The notes under the pieces: generated by a model
Databases searched by the model: none
What the model saw: only the letters and a program-made list of their open reading frames with translations
Told to the model about the DNA's origin: nothing
Position numbers and translations under genes: made by a program
In this document: positions 48,068 through 56,359 of the stretch, one piece after another
Layout of the letters: the number at the start of each line of letters is the position of its first letter
Numbering within the stretch: position 1 is the first letter of the stretch
From: Desulfovibrio sp. OttesenSCG-928-C06
GTDB lineage: Bacteria; Desulfobacterota; Desulfovibrionia; Desulfovibrionales; Desulfovibrionaceae
Assembly (NCBI GenBank): GCA_030267065.1
Contig: JAJDJF010000003.1
Location: forward strand, 1 to 61,769
Reading direction: 5' to 3'
DNA: 61,769 bases

Positions 48068-48286
48068 TCACAACCTCCGCCTGACAGCCGCCTTGCAAGG
48101 GTTTTGCCGCAAGCATTCCAGCCGCCAGCCGTCAATCAAATCCTTGCTGCTCCACCAATTACCGCCAATTTTATAGGCTGGCAGTCCAGAATCGGCAGCC
48201 AGCCTACGCACGGTCTTTTCGCTTTTGCCGAGGTAGGCGCAGATTTCCTTTAGGGTATCCAGAGAATCGGTCGAGTTATCTTGCAT
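48068..48286 (-). CDS. Small HTH DNA-binding protein (72 aa)
   Basis: AlpA/MerR-like helix-turn-helix (LDTLKEICAYLGKSEKTVRRLAADSGLPAYKIGGNWWSSKDLIDGWRLEC), the fold also used by lambda Nu1-type terminase small subunits and excisionases. It lies directly downstream of the large terminase gene, so it may act in packaging-site recognition or be a regulator. Ends in a basic RRRL tail. Confidence 0.7.
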   Translation of the reverse strand: MQDNSTDSLDTLKEICAYLGKSEKTVRRLAADSGLPAYKIGGNWWSSKDLIDGWRLECLRQNPCKAAVRRRL

Positions 48287-48288
48287 AA

Positions 48289-50388
48289 TTACCTCTCAAA
48301 CCGGCTTTTGCCGCTTTTTTTGCGTTCTTTGCTGGTGTGTCTGACCGGGGTTTGGCTTGGGGCGTTTGCCGCTTCCATAGCGCGGCGCTGCTGGAGCAGG
48401 TAAACTGGCAGCGAGGGCGACCAGGAAGCGTCCACACAGGCCTGATTAAGCATGAAGCAATCCAGATAGTGGTTCTGGCTCTTGGTCAGCTTCCAGACCA
48501 TCTTGCCATTTTCGCGCACCAGCCGTTCGGATGTGAGCTGCTCACTCAGGCTATATACATCGCGCTTGGTCCCAGCTACGGCGTTGGGGTGAACAAAGCC
48601 ATGCTCGGGCGAAAAAATGTGGCCGGCAGAAATGGAACCGGGGTCACCCTGCGGGTTGCAGTAAATGCGCGTGGGGGTTTTAGCCTCCGGATCTTGCAGG
48701 CGGCGCAGAGCCAGGGCTTTTAGCCGCCATGTATCCAGCATCATCAGCCGCAGCCCGCCGGGAATGGCGCGGTTACTGTGCGGCATCTTATCTATCACGC
48801 TTTCGCGCACGTTTACGGGCATCTGGCGGCTTGCGCCCTTGGCGGCCCATACGATGCCATCGCCATACGCGCGCACCCAGTCGTAAGCGCTTTCGGTGGC
48901 AGTAAAGTCACCTTCTTTTTCTGTGCCGCCGGTATCAATGGCGCAGCGCCAAAAAGGCATGGCCCCGGCACTTAGCGGATGCTCGCGCCCATCAGGCAGC
49001 ACCTGCCCCGGATAGCCGGGAAAGCCCTGCGCCTGTACCGGATACCAGGTATTGTGCGTGTAGTCGTACACATCATTCCAGTCGCGCAGCCAGCCGTTGT
49101 CGATGATGTAGCTGCTCATGTTGGGCATCCAGGCCATGGCAAGGAACCAAAAGCCGTGCTTTTGCATATCTATGCCGCAGGTAAGAGCTGCCGCGCCGTA
49201 GGGCACTACCCGCTGCGGCAGCCAGTCCACCCGGCGCGATTCCACCATCTGGATATCGGGCATGATCTCTACATGCGCGTATGGCAGGCCAAGAACGTCG
49301 TTGTAGTACTGCTGCTTTACCTGTGGGTCGTCTGACTGCTCCGCATTCAAGCGCTTGGCTGCGATATCAGACAGCGAGACAAAGCGGCTTAAAATGGCGG
49401 GTATGTGGTAGCCGTGGCTTTTTGCACCTGCCACCCTGTGGGACGGTTCAAAACCGCGCTCGGCGCTGTACTTGTAGGGCATGTATCGCCCCTGCTGTAC
49501 GGCAAGGTCGCGTATATGGTCGCTCCACTCATACCCGCACTCGCAGCGGTAGCGGGCCAGCTTGCGCTCGCGGATATCTGCCGGGCGGTCCGGCTCCTCA
49601 ATCAGAACAATGTTATCCACGCGGGGCAGGCGATATTCGCCACAAGCCGGGCAGCGGGTTTCGTAGCAAAAAAGCTGCCCGGCCTCGCGCGTAATGAAGT
49701 TAAAGATGCTGGAATGTTCGCCCTTTGGCTGACAGCAGCGGGCTATTTTGCGCAGCCAGCCAAGCGAGTTGGTGCGGCCTCTAAAGTCGCTTACCGGGTC
49801 AGCCGAGGTAGCGCCGGGCATGTAGAGGTCTTCCTCATCCAAAAAGAGATCCTGCACGGTGATGGATGCGCGGTCGGACGGCGTTTCTGCCGAGGCAAGC
49901 AGAAGCGGAGTGCCATCCTTGAAGCGCATACCCGCACGGCGAATCTTTCCGGCAAGGCGCTTTTTCAAGGCCGGGCTACCGCTTATGAGCGGGGCCAGCT
50001 TTTCATCCACCACTTTTTCAAGCGCCTTGCCGGTGGGCATGGACAACATGCGCACACTACTGCGGCACAAGATGGAATAGGCAATACAGGCATACAAAAA
50101 CAGAGTCTTGCCCACCTGAAGCGAACCGCACACGCCCACCTCGTCCACCAGCGGATCGGAGTAGGAGTCCATGGGCTGCACCAAAAAAGGCGATACATCC
50201 AGCCGCAGGGGGCTACCCTTGAACATGCCGTCCTGCACAATCAGGACCTGAGCCGCGCACTCGGACACACTATTATACGGCGGGCGCTGGAAAACGCGGC
50301 GTTCTTCCGGCGTAAAGGTAAAAGATACCGGGACGATGCTATCAAGCCCGCGCCACGATGTTGCTGAATTTGCCGCGCTAGGCATCAT
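48289..50388 (-). CDS. Terminase large subunit (lambda gpA family)
   Basis: 699 residues from 50388 (GGAGGG upstream; overlapping the small subunit by 11 bp). Packaging ATPase motor: Walker A-type GSLQVGKT at about 88-95, Walker B LFLDEEDLY at about 180. A Cys cluster (CPACGEYRLPRVDN ... CECGYEW) and the nuclease-domain acidic residues (TCGIDMQKHGFW; AIDTGGTEKEGDFTATESAYDWV) follow. Cuts and packages concatemeric DNA, most likely at cos sites. Confidence 0.95.
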   Translation of the reverse strand: MMPSAANSATSWRGLDSIVPVSFTFTPEERRVFQRPPYNSVSECAAQVLIVQDGMFKGSPLRLDVSPFLVQPMDSYSDPLVDEVGVCGSLQVGKTLFLYACIAYSILCRSSVRMLSMPTGKALEKVVDEKLAPLISGSPALKKRLAGKIRRAGMRFKDGTPLLLASAETPSDRASITVQDLFLDEEDLYMPGATSADPVSDFRGRTNSLGWLRKIARCCQPKGEHSSIFNFITREAGQLFCYETRCPACGEYRLPRVDNIVLIEEPDRPADIRERKLARYRCECGYEWSDHIRDLAVQQGRYMPYKYSAERGFEPSHRVAGAKSHGYHIPAILSRFVSLSDIAAKRLNAEQSDDPQVKQQYYNDVLGLPYAHVEIMPDIQMVESRRVDWLPQRVVPYGAAALTCGIDMQKHGFWFLAMAWMPNMSSYIIDNGWLRDWNDVYDYTHNTWYPVQAQGFPGYPGQVLPDGREHPLSAGAMPFWRCAIDTGGTEKEGDFTATESAYDWVRAYGDGIVWAAKGASRQMPVNVRESVIDKMPHSNRAIPGGLRLMMLDTWRLKALALRRLQDPEAKTPTRIYCNPQGDPGSISAGHIFSPEHGFVHPNAVAGTKRDVYSLSEQLTSERLVRENGKMVWKLTKSQNHYLDCFMLNQACVDASWSPSLPVYLLQQRRAMEAANAPSQTPVRHTSKERKKSGKSRFER

Positions 50389-50998
50389 AACTTCCCTCCG
50401 GTGCGGCATCGCCGTCTTCATCGTCAGTATCCGGTGCTTCGTCCAGATCCGAGCTGACTACAAACTCGCGCTCATGGCTCCAGGCATCCATCCATACTGC
50501 GGTATGCTCACGGTAGTAGGCCGTAAGGTGCGGCAGTTTACTTTCATCACCGCTCACAAGGTGGATGATGGCCCCGCCGTGCAGGTGAATAAAGTTGATA
50601 ATCTCGCGCTGGAAAAAGATTGCACGGGCAGCAAGGGCGGCTTCGTATTCCTCACGCCGGATAAGCTTGCCCTGCTCTCTTGCCAGCTTGAGCGCAAAGC
50701 GGTCTGCCTGAATGTTTTTAAGGCGTGCATCAGCGGCGGTTTTGTCGATAGCCCTATCCACCGCATCCTGCCGCGACATCTGCTCGGCAGGCGTAAGCTC
50801 AAGGTTAGCGTAAGAGCGCAGCACGGTTTCTTCAAACATGCCGTCGGCGTTGGTATAGACCTTGCCCGACTTGGCATCACGGTAAAACTTGGTCTGCTCA
50901 AAGCGGTAGCCAAGGCCCTTTAAAAAACGGATGGCCTCTGCCCGGTTGCGAAAAAGACGACCGGAGGTGGGTTGTTCCTGTTTGATTGGTTCGGACAT
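50378..50998 (-). CDS. Terminase small subunit candidate
   Basis: 206 residues immediately upstream of the large subunit. RNRAEAIRFLKGLGYRFEQTKFYRDAKSGKV is a possible DNA-binding region, then a long charged helix (ADARLKNIQADRFALKLAREQGKLIRREEYEAALAARAIFFQREIINFIHLHGG) and an acidic tail (DEAPDTDDEDGDAAPEG). Family assignment rests mainly on position; it shares one base with the primase stop. Confidence 0.7.
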   Translation of the reverse strand: MSEPIKQEQPTSGRLFRNRAEAIRFLKGLGYRFEQTKFYRDAKSGKVYTNADGMFEETVLRSYANLELTPAEQMSRQDAVDRAIDKTAADARLKNIQADRFALKLAREQGKLIRREEYEAALAARAIFFQREIINFIHLHGGAIIHLVSGDESKLPHLTAYYREHTAVWMDAWSHEREFVVSSDLDEAPDTDDEDGDAAPEGSYDA

Positions 50999-52563
50999 TA
51001 TTTTGACTCCATATTCATATTTGCGGACTGTCTGAGCATGAAGTTTTGCGCGGAGATATAGCCAGCCTGCACACTATGGGTATCAAGCCAATAGGCGACT
51101 TCTTCCGAATGGAACAAAAGGTGCGAGGCCTGCGCAAGCTCTTGCTGATGCTCAAACGCCCACCCAACTGGGATATCCAGACCCAAAGAGCCCTGACCCA
51201 CCCGGATTTTCAAGTTATGATCCAGCATCAGGGCGTACAATGCGGACACGTCCGGAAAGCCCTCTACCAACTGAGCGGGAGCGATGGCGGCAGGTGGAGA
51301 CTGCACAGGGTCAGCAGGTGCTTCCGCTACGGGGGTAGACTCAGGTGCTTCTACACTGGGGGACGCAGGCGGGGTTTGAACCGGGCGAAAGGCGCGGGGA
51401 ATGCAACTTTCCGGCAAGGCGGCCATAAGCCATACTGGCATATCTGCACCTAGCGCATAAGCATCGCCGGGGTCTTTGCCCTGCGGTACAGGCCAATCCT
51501 GCGCGGCTGGGTAAGTAGCCAGCCACTTATGCAAAGCTTTGTCGGTGTACTCTTTGCCGCCACTGCCGTCCGGGTCAAAGTCCAGGCAAAGCAGAACGCG
51601 CGAGGCACGCTGAAGCACTTTATGCTGGCTTACGGTGGGGCGCGCAGTGTTGGAACACAAAGCCAACACACCAAGGTTGATGCCCAAAGACGAGGCAAGC
51701 ACCGCCACGAGCATGGCGTCCAGCTCAGACTCCACCACCATGATTACATAGGGGGCCGCGTAGCTGCGCGGGGGGATAAGCATAGGAGCAATCCGAGCGC
51801 CCTTGAAGGCCTGATACTTCAAGTCAGGCAGGCCACCGGCCCCTTGTTCGCGGTCCGCGTTTGGGCGGCGTATACGCAGCCCGGTTACTTGCTCTTGCCC
51901 GTTTACATACGCAAAGCGGGGTATGATAAGCCCGCGCGCAAAGCTGAATGCGTTTTTTGGCTTGCCGTTCTTGCCCTTGACGTTTTCGTCCACAGGCAGC
52001 CCCCAGGCGGCAAGGGCGCGGGTGTACCAGTAAACGGCACGGTCCTTTTGACCGCCGGGCAGCCAGCCCAGACGAAAGCGCTTTACCGCATCCACATCCA
52101 GACCTCTGGCTGCAAGCCACGCAAGCTGCTCCTGCGTTTGCAGCAGGGTCTCGTGCGCGTAGGCCACGAGAGAGCCGTTTTTTTGCATCCATGTGGGGTT
52201 TGGCAGTGCAGGCTCGTCTTGCGGCTCTATCTGCGCACCAGAGCCGCCGCCTTGCGGCAAACGGACCGGCTTGTAACGCTGTTCCGGTATAGGCTGGTTC
52301 AAGCGCTTACAGGCATCTTTGAAGCCAATGCCGTCAGCGTGCATCAGAAAGCCGATGGCATCGCCGGACTTGTCGCAACTGCGGCAGCCCCACACGCCGG
52401 TTATGGTGCAGGAGCCAGTGCTGGGGCGCAGGGGCCAGAAGTGAAAGCGGTCTTTACCGCCGCAAACCGGGCAAGGCGAATGCCATTCGCCGCCATGTGT
52501 GCCGGAAACTTTACGCGGGGCAGGGTTGAGATTACGTTGCAGCACAAGGTCGAGAAGGTTCAT
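50998..52563 (-). CDS. DNA primase (P4-alpha/gp4-like, zinc finger plus TOPRIM)
   Basis: 521 residues from 52563. A CHC2-type zinc finger (HSPCPVCGGKDRFHFWP...GVWGCRSCDKSGDAIGFL) leads to a TOPRIM-like domain with VIMVVESELDAMLVA and LLCLDFDPDGSGGKEY. The C-terminal third is Pro/Ala-rich then a separate helical domain. Synthesises primers for phage replication together with the SF3 helicase encoded upstream. The ATG is preceded by an unusual G-run (G8) instead of a normal Shine-Dalgarno; a frame 12 codons longer adds a CTLC Cys pair. Confidence 0.88.
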   Translation of the reverse strand: MNLLDLVLQRNLNPAPRKVSGTHGGEWHSPCPVCGGKDRFHFWPLRPSTGSCTITGVWGCRSCDKSGDAIGFLMHADGIGFKDACKRLNQPIPEQRYKPVRLPQGGGSGAQIEPQDEPALPNPTWMQKNGSLVAYAHETLLQTQEQLAWLAARGLDVDAVKRFRLGWLPGGQKDRAVYWYTRALAAWGLPVDENVKGKNGKPKNAFSFARGLIIPRFAYVNGQEQVTGLRIRRPNADREQGAGGLPDLKYQAFKGARIAPMLIPPRSYAAPYVIMVVESELDAMLVAVLASSLGINLGVLALCSNTARPTVSQHKVLQRASRVLLCLDFDPDGSGGKEYTDKALHKWLATYPAAQDWPVPQGKDPGDAYALGADMPVWLMAALPESCIPRAFRPVQTPPASPSVEAPESTPVAEAPADPVQSPPAAIAPAQLVEGFPDVSALYALMLDHNLKIRVGQGSLGLDIPVGWAFEHQQELAQASHLLFHSEEVAYWLDTHSVQAGYISAQNFMLRQSANMNMESK

Positions 52564-52639
52564 ATGCCCGCCCCCCCCGCACAAGGTACAGCTACGCATA
52601 AACGGCCAGATGAAAAATGGCTCCCTGAACCGGAGATGG

Positions 52640-52925
52640 TTCCCCGGTAAATCACTGTTTCCTCTCTAAACCCTTTTCTTTTAAATTCAATAAGATAACT
52701 TACTTTTTTTACTATTTGGGGAATTAGGGAATTAAAATATATAGAAAACGTGTGAGAGCTAAAAAAGGCTATTAATGCGCGCGCGCGTGTGCGTAAGATA
52801 TGTGTTTTTTGATTCCCTGATTCCCTCGCACTACTCCCTTGATAATCATTTCGGGCAGTTACGGCTCGTCCATGCAGGGTTTCAACAGTGAGCCACCGGG
52901 GAACCATCATGAAACATGAGTATTT
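52640..52925. other. AT-rich region, candidate phage replication origin
   Basis: An AT-rich spacer between helicase and primase genes. Tandem GGGAATTA repeats at 52719-52734 are mirrored by TGATTCCC repeats at 52810-52825 (14 of 16 positions identical as an inverted repeat). Between them is an 18-bp alternating purine-pyrimidine tract (52776-52793) and AAAATATATAG. No supported gene is present. Confidence 0.45.
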
Positions 52926-52933
52926 ACGCATAG

Positions 52934-54601
52934 TTAAAACTCCCTGTCCTTTTTACCGCTACGCGTGTTTTGCCATTCTTCCCACGCCTTTTCCGTTTCA
53001 AGACTGATGGCAAAGCCACGGTAATACTCAACGCCGTTGCTCTTGTGCTTGGCAAAATCCTTTTTGCGCATGGCTTCATGAAAGAACTTTGAACTTGGAA
53101 CCTTGCGCGAAATCTCGCGCTCGTGCCAAAAGGCAAAGCAGTCATACAAGCGCGATGTGCGCACCCAGAAGGACGATGGAATTTCATCACCCGCATTCGG
53201 ACCAGGCTCAAAGTTACAGCAGCAGTCGTCCATAAACTGGCCGACCTTATCCTCAGCTTTACGGTAGGCCGCTTTAAAAGCGCGTATTTCATCCGGCGGG
53301 TTAAGACCCTGCTTAAGGTAATCCTGAAAGCCCTTTACGAGCGCCGCCACTATACCCGGAGCGCATGACTGCATTTTGTGCTTTAGTTCCGGGTCCACCT
53401 TGAACTCGTTGTCCTTGTTGGGGTCTGGTTCATCCAGATAGCGGCGCTTTAGCTCCACGCCGTACAGGCGCAGCCAGAAGGCTTCGTCCTCCGGCGGTGC
53501 GGCTGGCAGTTCGTTGGTGAGCAGGATTAGCGTATGCGTCATTTCCCAGCGGCTCATATGGTTTTCGTGCAGGCCTCTGGCCTCCATCTTGCCGCCGCCG
53601 GTGTACCTCTTGATGGTCTCCGAGCTGAAGCGGTGGCGCTTGCTGGACTCGGATGCGTAGATGATGCGCTTTCCGCGCATGTCCATCAGGGCCGGGTTAC
53701 CCTTGGACGTGTCCGGCATGTAGCGCTGCTCCATGAATATTTCAGGCGCTACCGTACTCATAAGGCGGCTGCCCAGCGCATACAGGAGGATGCTCATAAG
53801 GGTGTCCTTTCCGTTGCGCCCCCCCTCACCAAAAAGAACCAGAAAAGCGTGACTCCGTTGTTCCCCAAGCAAGGCCATGCCCAAAAATCGCAGCATAAAG
53901 CCGAGCTGGTCGTCATTGTCGGAAAGAATGTGCCGCAAAAAATCCACAAAAGGCGTGGCATCGGCATCCAGCCCGAGCCATTCAGTCGGGCTGGAAAGCG
54001 TGATGTAGTCGTCCGGGCGTCCGGGGCGAAAGTCGAGCGTGCGCAAGTCAAGCACCCCGTTGGCAAAACACAGCAGCCATGGGTTGGAGTCAAGCTCGTC
54101 ACCCAGTATGGCCATTGTGTCGGGGCCGCTGTTCACATACTCCAGCACCTTGCCGCGCGTTGTGCCGCGGCAACGCTTAGCCCTCGACATAAGCGCCTCG
54201 CATTTCTTTGCGTTGCTGCGATACAGCGCTTCGTCTTGTCCGGGGTTATGTTCCGGGCTGGCCAGCCTTGAGTAAATCCCGGCGGCGCGCATGTACTCTT
54301 GCGCCACTTCTTCCACCAGACTGAGTGTATAGGCCGCATTGATGTCTGCCTCCCAATGGTGACCCGCCCAGCGATACCACTTTTCATACAGGTGAACGTA
54401 CATCACCTTGCCACGATGCAGGTGCATGTAAATTTTGGCGTCGCCCAGATAGTTTTCTTCCTCGCAGTCGAGTATCTGGCGCTCGCTTAACTGAACCGGC
54501 GCGGCTGGAGCAGCCACGGCAGGCGCGCGTTCTTTGGCGCGCTCCGCTACCGACTGGCGCATAGCGGCAAGTTCTTCAGGCGTAGGGGTAGAGTTAGGCA
54601 T
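52934..54601 (-). CDS. SF3-type replicative helicase (D5/P4 family)
   Basis: 555 residues from 54601 (GGAG 7 nt upstream). A D5_N-like region (about 150-230, GDELDSNPWLLCFANGVLDLRTLDFRPGRPDDYITLSSPTEW) is followed by the helicase core: Walker A GEGGRNGKDTL, Walker B-type KRIIYASESSKRHRFSSETIKRYTGGGKMEAR, sensor HTLILLTNELP, then a winged-helix tail. First gene of the long leftward operon; acts with the primase and probably opens the origin next to it. Confidence 0.92.
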   Translation of the reverse strand: MPNSTPTPEELAAMRQSVAERAKERAPAVAAPAAPVQLSERQILDCEEENYLGDAKIYMHLHRGKVMYVHLYEKWYRWAGHHWEADINAAYTLSLVEEVAQEYMRAAGIYSRLASPEHNPGQDEALYRSNAKKCEALMSRAKRCRGTTRGKVLEYVNSGPDTMAILGDELDSNPWLLCFANGVLDLRTLDFRPGRPDDYITLSSPTEWLGLDADATPFVDFLRHILSDNDDQLGFMLRFLGMALLGEQRSHAFLVLFGEGGRNGKDTLMSILLYALGSRLMSTVAPEIFMEQRYMPDTSKGNPALMDMRGKRIIYASESSKRHRFSSETIKRYTGGGKMEARGLHENHMSRWEMTHTLILLTNELPAAPPEDEAFWLRLYGVELKRRYLDEPDPNKDNEFKVDPELKHKMQSCAPGIVAALVKGFQDYLKQGLNPPDEIRAFKAAYRKAEDKVGQFMDDCCCNFEPGPNAGDEIPSSFWVRTSRLYDCFAFWHEREISRKVPSSKFFHEAMRKKDFAKHKSNGVEYYRGFAISLETEKAWEEWQNTRSGKKDREF

Positions 54602-54734
54602 CACAGACTCCATGCCAAATCAGATACAGAGTGAGAATGGAAGAACACCGCAAGAATGCAGAGTAGGACTGGCAAAACATCGCGCGAACACAGAGCAGGG
54701 CTGGAAGCACACCGCAAGCCGAATGCGAATGAAG

Positions 54735-54860
54735 AAAACGCACAAGACAAGAGCGCAGCCAAGCAGACACATGCTGAAAACGCGCAAGACAAGAGCGCAG
54801 CCAAGCAGACACATGCCGAAAACGCGCAACACAAGAAATAAACCACGCAGACATAAGCCG
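54735..54860. repeat. Three 42-bp tandem repeats
   Basis: Copies at 54735-54776, 54777-54818 and 54819-54860. Copies 1 and 2 differ at 2 of 42 positions; copy 3 is degenerate. Each contains AAGACAAGAGCGCAGCCAAG and CAGACACATG. More degraded related units lie at 54636-54720. The 42-bp period keeps frames open on both strands (a 14-residue repeat such as RFQHVSAWLRSCLA on the minus strand), which ends coupled to the helicase start. Iterons or a leader ORF. Confidence 0.8.
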
Positions 54861-55204
54861 AAAATGCAGGTCAGACGGCGCTATTCTTTGCTTTTTTGCA
54901 CAAAACTTTTTGCATAAATTTCCACAAACGCCGGGCTCGACCAGCGCCGCATGAGGGACGGCAGACCGGGAGGACCCATCGTTACGAGGGGCGGCTAGGG
55001 AATGTCTGGTTAATCTTTTATTGTGGGGTGAGGGAGGGGTGGAGAAAGGCAGCCCCCAAGGTTCGGTCGCGGATGCTTTCGAAAGACTCTCGGGGTAACA
55101 TGCTATCTTATCGTTGTGGACAATAGCGGAAAACGCATCCGCTTTATCAGATGCTGACCAGGATGAAATATGCTGGACAAGAAGGAGAAAAGGAAGAAGC
55201 CGGG

Positions 55205-55230
55205 GAAAAGTTAGCGGGATGTTAGCGGGA
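55205..55230 (+). repeat. Candidate integrase arm-type site, right end
   Basis: GTTAGCGGGATGTTAGCGGG: two 11-nt-spaced copies of GTTAGCGG, matching the pair at 15649-15699 near attL, 40 bp inside attR. No gene is evident in 54861-55204. Confidence 0.5.
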
Positions 55231-55231
55231 A

Positions 55232-55269
55232 CAAAAAAGGTAGTTACGACAAAAGAGTCGTAACTACCT
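55232..55269 (-). terminator. Phage-supplied terminator for the reconstituted tRNA-Arg
   Basis: On the minus strand a 12-bp perfect stem (GGTAGTTACGAC and complement, 6-nt loop) followed by seven pyrimidines TTTTTT. It begins 9 nt after the tRNA 3' end, replacing the terminator displaced to the other junction. Confidence 0.9.
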
Positions 55270-55270
55270 G

Positions 55271-55322
55271 TAAAAATTGGCGCGCTGGCAGGGATTCGAA
55301 CCCCGGACCTACAGGTTCGTAG
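55271..55322. repeat. attR: 52-bp direct repeat overlapping tRNA-Arg
   Basis: Identical to 15488-15539. Integration restored the 3' half of the tRNA with phage DNA, so the gene remains intact. Confidence 0.95.
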
Positions 55323-55354
55323 CCTGTTGCTCTATCCAGCTGAGCTACCAACGC
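55278..55354 (-). tRNA. tRNA-Arg (anticodon ACG), prophage attachment site
   Basis: 77 nt including encoded CCA. Acceptor GCGTTGG/CCAGCGC, D-arm AGCTCAGCTGGATAGAGC, anticodon stem ACAGG-CTACGAA-CCTGT with ACG, T-arm CGGGG-TTCGAAT-CCCTG, all present. ACG is normally deaminated to ICG and reads CGU/CGC/CGA. Its 3' half is phage-derived. Confidence 0.97.
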
Positions 55355-55606
55355 ACGCGAGAATCGGGTTATACGTCCGGGAGACTTTGGAGTCAAGCAT
55401 ATTTTAAAAATAAATTCTCCGCTTCATTATTTAATACTAATGCATTGACTATACAGGATTTATTTTTCAGCAACAAGAAATATAATACAGTCAAACGCTC
55501 CGAATAGTCTCTACATACCTACAGCCAGGCGAAAATTGCGCGAATTTTGTTGTAAAAATAATGCCGCCCAATTAAGCTCATCCAAACTCTAACATGGGAG
55601 AAATTC

Positions 55607-56194
55607 ATGAAAAAAGCGTTGCTACTGCCTCTGGTCCTGCTGATGCTTTACGGTTGCTCAAGTTCGCACATGGCAGACGTTGCACCTGCCGAAATGTCCG
55701 AAGCTGTTGCCGTTGAAGAATCGGCTATTGTTTTTCTTCGCGCCACCAACATGGGCGGGGCTGTTCAGGCACCGGTGATTGAGGTGAGTGAAGAAGGACC
55801 TGAATTTGTGGCCATTGTTTCTGCTGCCAAAAAAGTCATGCACCGCACTGCTGCCGGCAAGCATGTTTATGTGATTGGCGGCGAAAGTAGCGGCGCGCTG
55901 AAGGCGGATCTCGCCCCCGGCAAAATCTACTATGTTTATGTAGAGCCTAAACTGGGGCTGTGGAAAGCCAGATTTGTAATGGTTCCGGTCAAGCCGGGCG
56001 AACTGGCCAAGGATAGCTTCAAAAAAGACCTTGGCTGGTGCAAGTGGAGCAAACCCGGCCCCACGGCTGAGGCATGGTTCAGGCAAAATATGTCCAGCAT
56101 GAGCGAAAAAGCGCAGGAAGCCCTTAAAGAGAACAACATACCGCAAATCTTGCCAGAAGATGGCGTCGATAGCCCGGTAGAGCCGATCAAGTAA
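55607..56194 (+). CDS. Lipoprotein of unknown function (DUF2846-like layout)
   Basis: 195 residues with a lipoprotein signal (MKKALLLPLVLLMLYGC, lipidated Cys17). The mature part is beta-rich (AIVFLRATNMGGAVQAPVIEV ... GKHVYVIGGESSGALKADLAPGKIYYVYVEPKLGLWKARFVMVPV), an arrangement like the small DUF2846-type lipoproteins, followed by a helical C-terminus. GGAG 6 nt before the ATG. Host gene just outside attR. The 55355-55606 spacer holds no gene. Confidence 0.75.
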   Translation: MKKALLLPLVLLMLYGCSSSHMADVAPAEMSEAVAVEESAIVFLRATNMGGAVQAPVIEVSEEGPEFVAIVSAAKKVMHRTAAGKHVYVIGGESSGALKADLAPGKIYYVYVEPKLGLWKARFVMVPVKPGELAKDSFKKDLGWCKWSKPGPTAEAWFRQNMSSMSEKAQEALKENNIPQILPEDGVDSPVEPIK

Positions 56195-56226
56195 GCAAAA
56201 AAACTCAAACATACGTTCAAGTTTTA

Positions 56227-56275
56227 GGCCTGAATGCGTCGTTTATAAGATATCACGGTGCATTCAGGCCGATTT
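56227..56275 (+). terminator. Hairpin terminator after the lipoprotein gene
   Basis: GGCCTGAATGC / GCATTCAGGCC, 22-nt loop, followed by GATTTCTT. Convergent with the end of the efflux operon; the remaining 56276-56359 has nothing recognisable. Confidence 0.55.
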
Positions 56276-56359
56276 CTTACTTCGAAAGAGCTGTCTGTGT
56301 GTTGTGTTGGTTGCTGGATAGTGTGTGTAGAAGAAAGGGTGAGGAACCTAAATAGTACC

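Larger units (their letters stand above)
15488..55322. mobile_element. Prophage, about 39.8 kb, lambda-like head and Mu-like contractile tail
   Basis: Bounded by identical 52-bp direct repeats in tRNA-Arg. It holds an integrase, repressor, replication genes, terminase, portal, protease-capsid, full tail and baseplate set and lysis genes, so it looks complete. The only clear lesion is a frameshift in one small early gene at 18551. Transcription is leftward except for the integrase, the repressor and a two-gene moron cassette. Confidence 0.96.

Noticed and set aside
52560..52931. 123-codon frame between helicase and primase
   Set aside because: Runs through the AT-rich origin candidate and the primase leader; no family or start signal.
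54735..54860. CRISPR array
   Set aside because: The 42-bp units are directly abutting with no unique spacers, and no cas genes are present.
54896..55126. 76-codon plus-strand frame near attR
   Set aside because: No ribosome site or recognisable domain; region kept as attachment-site flank.
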